Origin: Melitaea cinxia
Lineage: Eukaryota > Arthropoda > Insecta > Lepidoptera > Nymphalidae
Direction: 5' to 3'
Assembly (NCBI RefSeq): GCF_905220565.1
Contig: NC_059415.1
Location: 11,608,001 to 11,672,000, forward strand
Length of the DNA stretch: 64,000 nucleotides
Position numbers and translations under genes: made by a program. Under the pieces are notes generated by a model. The model was not told the origin of the DNA and did no database searches. It saw only the letters and a list, made by a program, of their open reading frames with translations. Of this stretch, positions 56,401 to 64,000 are shown in pieces (the first letter of the stretch is position 1; the number at the start of each line of letters is the position of its first letter).

Positions 56401-56612
56401 TTATAAAACAAAGTCCCCAAAAATTTATGTGATCGATTCCCTCAAAATCTACTAGACGGATTTTCATGCGGTTTCACCAATGAAGAGAGAGCTTCAAGAT
56501 GAAGATTTACGGAACGGCTAAGCCGATTTTGATGAGAGCTTCACTGGAAGTTTGCCGGGAAAACTTTGTGACACACTAATTTCAACGCGGGCGAAGCCGC
56601 GGGCACAGCTAG
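53467..56612 (+). mobile_element. Helitron B: 3.15 kb non-autonomous Helitron with tandem array
   Basis: It begins TCTATAATATATATAAACGC (53467) and ends with the hairpin CGCGGGCGAAGCCGCGGGC, then ACAGCTAG (56612). The left flank ends '...gaata' and the right begins 'tatagat'. Copy A (18768-18786) reads gaatatatagat with nothing between, proving exact A|T insertion with no duplication. The interior has about eight ~280-bp units, then two more 5'-like ends near 55723 and 55985 and an internal 3'-like hairpin near 56366-56390. No Rep/helicase frame is present. Confidence 0.9.
53490..55735 (+). repeat. ~280-bp tandem array inside Helitron B
   Basis: The unit mark 'aaaacgggggat' (or variants) recurs at about 53753, 54031, 54315, 54597, 54859, 55139, 55429 and 55711: eight units of roughly 262-290 bp. 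Unit sequence matches the array of Helitron A in the opposite orientation. Confidence 0.85.
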
Positions 56613-57104
56613 TATAGATATATAAGTACAAATATTACACCAAGGCTCAGGCGGAAATCAATCGAACCCGCAATCTACGGAGCAGAAAGCAGGGCCACTA
56701 CAAACTACGCCAACAGGCAAGTCAAAATTTTAAGAATTCTTGCATTTAACCCGTATTTGTCCGAAGGAAGTTGTCTTGAATATCTTAACAAGTATGCTAA
56801 TCTTGCCGCCGCGCAAAATTATAAGTGTGAAATTTGAAGTTGATGTTGTTTAATATCATTGAAACGAAGGCCACGTGGTGCACCTAATATTGTTGCATAA
56901 ATTCAACTGGCGGGGAGATGGAGGTGACTGTGGCATAATATCGTGATAACAACTCCTAATAGGAGTTCATTTTAGGCAATATTACTTTCAAAGATAAACG
57001 AGCTCTGTTTTTCCTTTCTGTTTATGTTTTAAGATTCCAGTACAAAATTGTGGAAATAAAACATGGTTAATTGAGAGTGTACTTTCGTTTGATTGATCCA
57101 CTGG

Positions 57105-57310
57105 TGGATACAGGGCTCATTCTTCACCGCAGAAGCAGGATCATAGCTTAATCCACCACGCTGTTCCACTAAGGTTTGGCGGATATTTTCCTTACTATGA
57201 GCAACGATCGCTATCAGGTGTATATAACAATAACCAGGACCGACAGCTTCTTGTACTCTCTGAGGCACCGGGGGGGGGGGGGGGGGTCCACAAGGACACG
57301 GAATACAAAT
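57105..57310 (-). mobile_element. S2 SINE with a 17-G run
   Basis: Counterpart of 19250-19465. The G run is two bases longer. Confidence 0.65.
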
Positions 57311-57799
57311 ATTTATACTAAAACATATATTCGTTCTGAGTGGAGGACTGGTGGTGTTTTTTTTACTATATATGAACGGTTGTCTTCCATCTGTTACATG
57401 GAATTTATTTCAAAGCCACACAATTTTGCGAATCACACACAAACTTAATGAATCATTACGTTTTGATTTTGTGTTATAATCTTAATTGTAGAAAAGGGAT
57501 TTTTTTTTACCAAATAATCTCTGATTGATATGAAATAAATAGGCTTGTTGTAAGAATATTGTTTTCTTTTTGCTGAGTCTGAACTTACGTACCAAATTCA
57601 GTGGTAGATTTGATCTTAAATCAAATCAGTGAATATTAGTGAAATTAATGACCATAATTTTGTAAAACGATTATAAATAATAATAATGATGAAGTTAATA
57701 TTAACTTTAATTTCTCGTTATTTTAGACTTTATTTTTATTTTAGTTGAAATGTGTTTTTCAAATAAAATAAATTGCAAAATTATAGTTTATTAATTTAA

Positions 57800-58202
57800 T
57801 CAATACTAATATTATAAATATAGCACGGACAATAATAATATAGGACGGGCAGCAGCGTCTTCGGTGCGACAAAACCAGCCCTGCGGTCACCAACCCGCCT
57901 GCCCAGGCGTGGTCACTATGGGCAAAACACATAAGTTCACGTTATTTTTGGCGTAAACTTGTGGAGGTCTATGGCAAGCAGTGGACTGTACAGGCTGTAA
58001 TGATGATTATGATGAATATTATAAAGCTAAAGAGTTTTTTTGTTTGTTTGAACGCGCTAATCTCAGGAACTACTGGTCCGACTTGAAAAATACTTTCAGT
58101 GCTGGATAGCCCATTTGTTGAGGAAGGCTATAGGCTATATAACGTCACGCTAAGCCCAATAGGATCGGCGTCCAAGCGGACGAAGTCGCGTGTAGAAGCT
58201 AG
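57800..58202 (+). mobile_element. Short Helitron with nested S1
   Basis: Counterpart of 19964-20360: TC start, CTAG end (58199-58202), with the S1 insertion at about 57818-58013 and the same aatattataa duplication. Confidence 0.8.
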
Positions 58203-58596
58203 TATAAAATAAATTAATAATACAGTTAAAGTGCAATTTTTATTTCAACAAGCTTATCTGAGTTTTGTTTGATCTACTTTTCCCTGACGACATAATAAAT
58301 GACTTGCAACCCTCTCTAATTAAACAAGTTTAATACCTCTAGATTACTGTATATATGTATTCCATCCGATTTCGCTCACCTTAATTTGGTGACTGGTCTT
58401 TTTTTTACGCTACAAAGGTGGTGTTAGCGTACGGTCTGATGATATGAGAAGATCGGAGCTCCCCAATTCCTCCTAAGAGCTGTTTTTTTATGTAAGTGAT
58501 ATATCCACAGACTTATAATGCCCGTGCTTTTGTTATTCCATATTTTTTTCAAACATGCATCGGTATTTAACTATAACTTTAGAAAACTTAATAACT

Positions 58597-59391
58597 AGCC
58601 TTATATCAGTTAAATAAACTTGAGCGACTTCAAAATGTTGCGATTCGGTTCATATTTGGCTTGCGTAAATACGACCACATTTCGGAATTTCGTAAAAAAC
58701 TGAACTGGTTACCCATTCGTCTTCGCCGGAATTCTCATATATTGTCTCTTCTGTACTGTGTACTATTTCATCCGTCAACACCTGTTTACCTAAAGGATAA
58801 GTTCGAATTCCTTGGTTCACATAGTGAAATTTTAAGGTCATCAGAAAACCTTAAGCTGCGTGTACCCCTTCACAGAACAAACTTTTATAAAAACTCCTTT
58901 GCTGTGCAAGCTGTTTTGCTATGGAACGACTTACCCGTGGCCATAAGACGAGCTGAAAGTTTGTTTCTGTTGAAGAAGCATTTGAAAGCATATTACCTCA
59001 GTCTATAATTATTTTAAACTCACTACATTCAATTGATAAAAGATCATTAAAGCCATGAATCTATATATTATACGATTACTGTATTTATATATTAGTGTGT
59101 ATGTAAATGTTTTTATTTTTTTTTATTGCGTACGTACATATGTGTATAATGTATATGTATATATAATTGTTATATATTCTATTTTTTTTTCTTTTACTTA
59201 TTTAAATCTGTATACCACCTGCCCATCTGGAAAGCAATATCCCTTTCATTATCAGGTTGTCTGGAAGAGATTGCTTTTTAGCAATAAGATCGCTTGGTTG
59301 TACAATTTGTTACTATAATTGCTTGTAATTTAATTTTGTTCTTTATTTAAATGTGCAATAAAGTATATTACTATTATTATTATTATAATCT
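58597..59391 (+). mobile_element. LINE, 5'-truncated, only in copy B
   Basis: It encodes the RT C-terminus (58601-59008) followed by an AT-rich 3' UTR with 'ggttgtctggaagagattgc', 'gcaataaag' and an (ATT)n tail. Copy A lacks it: 'gaaaacttaa' continues directly to 'tctctaaaaatcg' at about 21880-21902. Confidence 0.82.
58601..59008 (+). pseudogene. LINE reverse transcriptase C-terminal fragment
   Basis: An open frame of 135 codons plus stop begins inside the protein: NKLERLQNVAIRFIFGLRKY, then LNWLPIRLRR, YLKDKFEFLG and QAVLLWNDLPVAIRRAESLF. This is the conserved tail of jockey/L2/CR1-type LINE polymerases, after the catalytic domain. No internal stop, so it is a young truncated copy. There is no ATG at the true start; the RT core is missing. 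Confidence 0.82.
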
Positions 59392-59716
59392 CTAAAAACC
59401 GACGCGATTCCACTGACCAAGACTATTCTACATATTGTTGTTTTTTTTTTAATAGTTTTTATTTTTATTATATTTACACTTACTTCCTAGGAGCTCTGAC
59501 TATCTTACACAACACAGAAATACAACACCATTTGAAAGCTATATTATATTATGTTTGTTTTGTAACAATATCTCACACATAAAATCATACATGTAAGTAA
59601 TGAATTAATCACTTTATTAAAGCATGAAGCACAAATTTAATTTTTTAAATATAGTAAATCAGATATATGTTTTTAAGCGTTCACGGTCTTAAAACTTTAC
59701 ATTTTTAAACGAAATC

Positions 59717-59842
59717 ATTACATCATTACAGCCTATGCAGTCACTGCTGGACATGGGCCTCCACAAGTTTACGCCAAAAATAACGCGAACTCATGTGTTT
59801 TGCCCATAGTCACCACGCTGGGCAGGCGGGTTGGTGACCGTT
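59717..59842 (-). mobile_element. S1 copy, only in copy B
   Basis: 'catcattacagcctatgcagtcactgctggacatgggcctcc' to 'gggcaggcgggttggtgaccg'. The flanks 'ttttaaacgaa' and 'tttaaaaaacgaa' look like a slightly decayed target duplication. Copy A is empty at 22204-22215. Confidence 0.78.
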
Positions 59843-59925
59843 TAAAAAACGAATTTTAACACGAATATTATCTAAAGGTTACATTGTCTCATTTTTTTCG
59901 CTCGTGTCAATATTTACAAAGTAGA

Positions 59926-60235
59926 CATCACTCTGGTCTAGTGGTGCGTGTGGGCGCTTACACACCGGCGATTGTCAGATCGATCCCCGCTGGATATTTT
60001 TATTTATAAAAATGTTTGTTTGTGGTTGTCTGTCCTTGTAGGTCTCCCCACCGTGCCTCGGAGAGCACGTTAAGCAATCGTTACCGGTTATTATCAAAGA
60101 CACCTGATGGCGATCGTTACTCATAATAGGGATATTTTTACCGATTCGTGATGGAGCAGCGTGGTGGATTAAGTTCCAACCTTTCTCCTAGATAGAGAAA
60201 GAGACTGCCCAGCAGTAGGATGTTACAAGAAGAAT
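59926..60235 (+). mobile_element. S2 SINE, full length
   Basis: Head with A box 'ctctggtctagtggtgcg' and B box 'agatcgatcccc', body 'accgtgcctcggagagcacgttaagc', tail 'cccagcagtaggatgttac'. It shows what copy A lost at 22300. Confidence 0.8.
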
Positions 60236-60284
60236 CACGATAACATTTATTGCTTCTGGTTTGCTACGTAAGTAAACTTGGCAT

Positions 60285-60580
60285 TATTTTTTTTTTTTTT
60301 TTTTTATGTCACTAGGTCGGCAAACAAGCGTACGGCTCACCTGATGGTAAGCGATTACCGTAGCTTATAGACACTTGCAACACCAGAAGCATCGCAAGCG
60401 CGTTGCCGACCAATCCCAAACCCCCCAGGAGCTCTGGTCACCTTACTCACCAACAGGAACACAATACTGCTTGAAAACAGTATTATTTTGCTGTGATCTT
60501 CTGTAAGGTCGAGGTACTACCCCAGTCGGGCTGCTCCATATTTTGAGCAGGAAATTCCTGCTGTGCCCTACCTCAGTTAA
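60285..60580 (+). mobile_element. S3 copy, only in copy B
   Basis: A long T-run, then the full S3 order from 'taggtcggcaaacaagcgtacggctcacctgatgg' to 'gctgtgccctacctcag'. Copy A lacks it at 22604-22610. This suggests S3 is mobile with a 5' T-run, or on the minus strand a 3' A-tail. Confidence 0.75.
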
Positions 60581-60914
60581 ATATTCTCTATGTTCCAGAT
60601 AAAGTAACTTTATAACGACGGGAGATTATCAAACACACATATCAAATACCAGTAACTAATGCAAGAAATCGTTTCATGATATTAATACAGACATGCAACC
60701 CTTTTTACAATCATTACTTTTGTAATACTTATTACAATTTATTTAGGTAACTGGTACAGATAGGTACGGTAACTTTGAGGTATTCGAATCTTAGGAACAA
60801 TAAAAAAAATCAAGCTTAATAGTCAGGAACATGAAACCCAAATGTACACTATGTACATTAAAGGCTTAAATATAAATGGTTTGTTTGTTTTACAATATTT
60901 GGCATGACGAGCAA

Positions 60915-62045
60915 CGTGATATAATTTTGTTTTCCTGCATTCAAAAGAAAACTGACATCAACTATATCGACAAGTTAATAAGACGTGGGTAGTCCATAAA
61001 AAAATTAATTAAATACGCATTATTAATAGTGATAACTCAAAAAATATTAATCAGATCACGATCAAGTAAAAAATTAAACATTATTAACAAAACAATCCAC
61101 CTTTTTTCAAGACGGTTAAAACGCAAGGAGATAGGTTGATGAAAGTTAATTTTTGATGAACGTATGGCTAATGTTTTAAGAGTAGACTAAGAATGCCATT
61201 GATAAGTAAAGGCAAATAAGCTTAAGGACTTGAAACTATTCCGTCTTCGTGGCCCACTGTGGATGAATTTTATTGATACATAAGGATTTAACGAAGGTAG
61301 GGCACAGCAGCAAAATATCGTTTGGATTAGCCCAACTGGGGAATTACCTCGACCTTACAGAAGATCACAATTAAATAATACTGCTTTTAAGCAGTGTTGT
61401 GTTCCTGTTGGCTAGTAAGGTGACCAGAGCTCCCGATGATTGGGGGTAAGGTTGTCAAGGCGCTTACGATGCTTCCGGTGTTGCAGGTGTATATGACCTG
61501 CGTAATAGCTTACCATCAGAGGAGCCGTACGCATGTTTGTCGACCTAGTTGTAAAAAAAATCCTCTTTTGTGCATTAAACAAACAAAAACAAATAGAAAT
61601 ATGAAATCATAATTGCTTGAATGCTACTAAATAAAGCAATGAACGCGCATAAGTGAACACATGTTGGTTTTAAAACATAGAATGAGGCTATAATTATGTA
61701 AATTCACGTCATTTACCTTCTCGTTGGTTGAGATGAGAGTGAACGTTGTGGTACACGCCTTTTTATTAAAAGTAAAATTATTTGATGAGAAATTTAACTA
61801 TATAATTATGTAGTGTTTCTCGTGTTTACTCTCAAAAAACTGGTGATTACGGATTCGATTTCCGCTTGGAATAAATATTTATATTTGTTCAAATATTTCT
61901 TTATAGTATGGGTACAATTTTATATGTTACCTTAAAACTTTTGACAGCGTGGACCGATTTCGATGATTTTTATTTTAATCGAAATATCGTGCGTATTATT
62001 CAGTCCCAATTAAATTTAATTAAGATCTGACAAGTAATTTGACGA
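60915..62045. other. Copy B counterparts of S4 and S3 pieces
   Basis: S4 minus at 60915-61125, S3 minus at 61300-61560 and S4 plus at 61920-62045 correspond to 22935-24100 of copy A, with about 5-12 percent differences and small indels. Confidence 0.65.
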
Positions 62046-62074
62046 CCGCTCTGGTGTAATAGGTCGTGCGTGTC

Positions 62075-64000
62075 GGCGGCGCCTAAATACCGACGGTCGC
62101 GTTTTCGATCGATTCGATATTTGTGTTTTTTTTAATGTTACTAGGTCGCCAAATAAGCGTACGGCTCACCTGATGGTAAGCAATTACCGTAGCTTATAGA
62201 CACCTGCAAAACCAGAAGCATCGCAAGCGCGTTGCCGACCCCATCCCCAATCCCTCTCAGGAGCTCTGGTCACCTTACTCACCAGCAGGAACACAAACTT
62301 GAAAACAGTATTACTTAGCTGTGGTCTTCTGTAAGATCGAGGTACTTCCCCAGTCGGACTGCTCCATATTTTGAGCAGGAAATTTAATGCTGTGCCAGTT
62401 GTGCTTATACAAATATTTATTTCCGGTCTGGTTGTTGGTTCTGGTGGTTCTCCCCACCGTGTCTCGGAGAGCACGTTAAGCTGTCGGCCTCGGCCGTTAT
62501 CATAGACACCTGATAGGAATCGTTACTCATAGTAGGGATACCCACCCGACAGCGTGATAGATTAACCTCCGAACCCTCTACTACATGGAGAAAGAGGTAT
62601 AGCCCCAGCAGTGAGATGTTACAGGCTGAAGGCCTGAATCTTAATTAATCATATAAAAAGATAAAAAACCGCTTTTGAAATATAATTTCGTAAGGCCTGA
62701 ACGGAAACACGATAGGAATCGAAACTTAAAATTTGAACTAGACAAATACTCATAGTTGGTTAGTTTTGAACGTGAAACTGCTTTCGATAGTTCTGACTAA
62801 GCCATTGTTCCGCTTCAGGATACTAGTTTTCCGTATATAATATTTCTTTATTTTTCTTATCTAATTATTTCAAGTTTTTTTTAACATTTTTTTTTATATT
62901 TTTCGACTATGTTTATATTTAACTTACTTGAACGTGAAACTGCTTTCGATAGTTCTGACTAAGCCATTGTTCCGCTTCAGGATACTAGTTTTCCGTATAT
63001 AATATTTCTTTATTTTTCTTATCTAATTATTTCAAGTTTTTTTTAACATTTTTTTTTTTATATTTTTCGACTATGTTTATATTTAACTTACTTGTTTGAC
63101 TATCTCTTCAAGTATAGTAGTAATACAACGTAGGTGGACGAAAAATAATGAAGTAAACACTCATTATTAGATATTAACTCAAACAGTACTAGTTAGATCT
63201 CAATTAAACATGGCCGGAACCACATAACAAGCACCAGATTTCGATTAATAAAGAAACATCGAAATCGATCCACCCAGTAAAAAGTTATGAGGAAACGCAC
63301 TAAAAACATACTGTCGAATTGAGAACCTCTTCCTTTTTGAAGCCGGTTAAGATACCAAATAAAATAAAATTTTAAAAACTTCATAAATATCTTAATAAAA
63401 GGCCGCTAGACCTCGGTGACGTCACGAACTCCAGCTAACTTTTCAATTAATCTTATCTCGGTAACTGAAACGCGTCTAAAATAAATTATAACCGCAAACC
63501 CGATATAACGAGTATAACGACACTTATCTGCCCATCTCTTTCTATCTTTGCTCTAATATCACCTATTTCAGTCGCACCTTTAAATTTGTTAATAATAATT
63601 AAAAGTACTTTGTAGAAAGGTATATGTTTTGGTAGTTTGATTGTTCTAACCGAATAATGAATTTATAATATCTCATGCATTTTTGTCAATTTATAAAAAG
63701 AGGCCGTAACGTTCCAACGCTGGGCAAAGGCAGAAGCCATACATAAGTACAAGCTTACGCAGCGGCGTACTCAGCGACGGTGGAAGCCATGCGTTGTCAC
63801 CTTTGTTGCTGGCTCAAAAAGCACCATAGGGTGCTATATTTTAGACTGGCTCAGGTGCTTACCGGGTGTGGCTGTTTGGAATATACCTGGATTAGGTAGC
63901 GGGTAGGGAGGCCACCCCTGACAGTCATGAATGTGGCGAGCTGATAAATACGATACATCACACTTGCGAGAATTGTGCTGTTTGACCATTATGGATCGGA
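62075..64000 (+). repeat. Block identical to 24144-26069
   Basis: It contains the same S3 (62141-62406), S2 body (62431-62633), 162-bp tandem pair (62768-63094), S4 (63116-63361) and start of the decayed LINE fragment (63711-64000, cut by the window edge). Confidence 0.9.

Larger units (their letters stand above)
53265..56725 (-). mobile_element. tRNA-headed SINE split by Helitron B
   Basis: SINE tail and body lie at 53265-53466 and the head at 56613-56725. Together they match 18575-18890 of copy A. Confidence 0.75.
51132..64000 (+). repeat. Copy B of the large direct duplication
   Basis: It is collinear with 13979-26069 and opens inside the R1-type LINE fragment (LINE part 51132-51300). 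It carries private insertions: Helitron B, a LINE, an S1 and an S3 copy. It lacks Helitron A, the piggyBac-like element and the LINE 3' part. The window ends inside it. Confidence 0.9.

Overview
This window looks like gene-poor nuclear DNA from a moth or butterfly. It is AT-rich and packed with short repeats that I recognise from Lepidoptera: elements ending in a CCCGCGG hairpin plus CTAG, repeats carrying 'cctatgtccagcagtgg', and repeats carrying 'acggctcacctgatggtaag'. No complete host gene, tRNA, rRNA or CRISPR array is supported. The only possible host coding pieces are a 23-codon exon-like stretch near 11.85 kb and a decayed basic-rich reading frame near 3 kb. Family assignments come from motifs and memory, not from a database search.

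Layout. 1-13.9 kb: old repeats (a TIR element, SINE-like copies, a dispersed 'acggtaattag' motif). 14.0-26.1 kb: copy A of a large direct duplication, carrying a 2.05 kb Helitron with a ~280-bp tandem array and a 1.1 kb piggyBac-like deletion derivative. 26.4-34 kb: SINEs, microsatellites and a 600-bp repeat. 34.15-40.55 kb: a complete BEL/Pao LTR retrotransposon on the minus strand, with LTRs that read as identical and one in-frame stop in pol. 42.4-47.5 kb: an RTE-type LINE 3' end and a 5'-truncated jockey/CR1-like LINE. 48-51 kb: LINE, SINE, piggyBac and Helitron fragments. 51.1-64 kb: copy B of the duplication, carrying its own 3.15 kb Helitron, a LINE and extra SINEs.

Copies A and B differ by a few percent and by at least six transposon insertions. 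Each copy therefore often serves as an empty site for the other, which fixes insertion boundaries to the base. At 24144 (A) and 62075 (B) they abruptly become identical for 1926 bp, without indels, to the end of the window. This may be a recent gene conversion or duplication, or two haplotypes joined by the assembler.

The elements are strongly nested. BEL, RTE and Helitron A all lie inside copies of one family with 'aaccgacttcaa' inverted ends. A SINE lies inside a short Helitron, and Helitron B lies inside another SINE. The SINE-like families end in sequence like the 3' end of the RTE LINE present here, which suggests they borrowed its machinery. Family labels used below: S1 = long RTE-tailed SINE-like family; S2 = tRNA-headed RTE-tailed SINE; S3 = 'tacggctcacctgatggtaag' repeat; S4 = 'aaccgacttcaa' inverted-end repeat.
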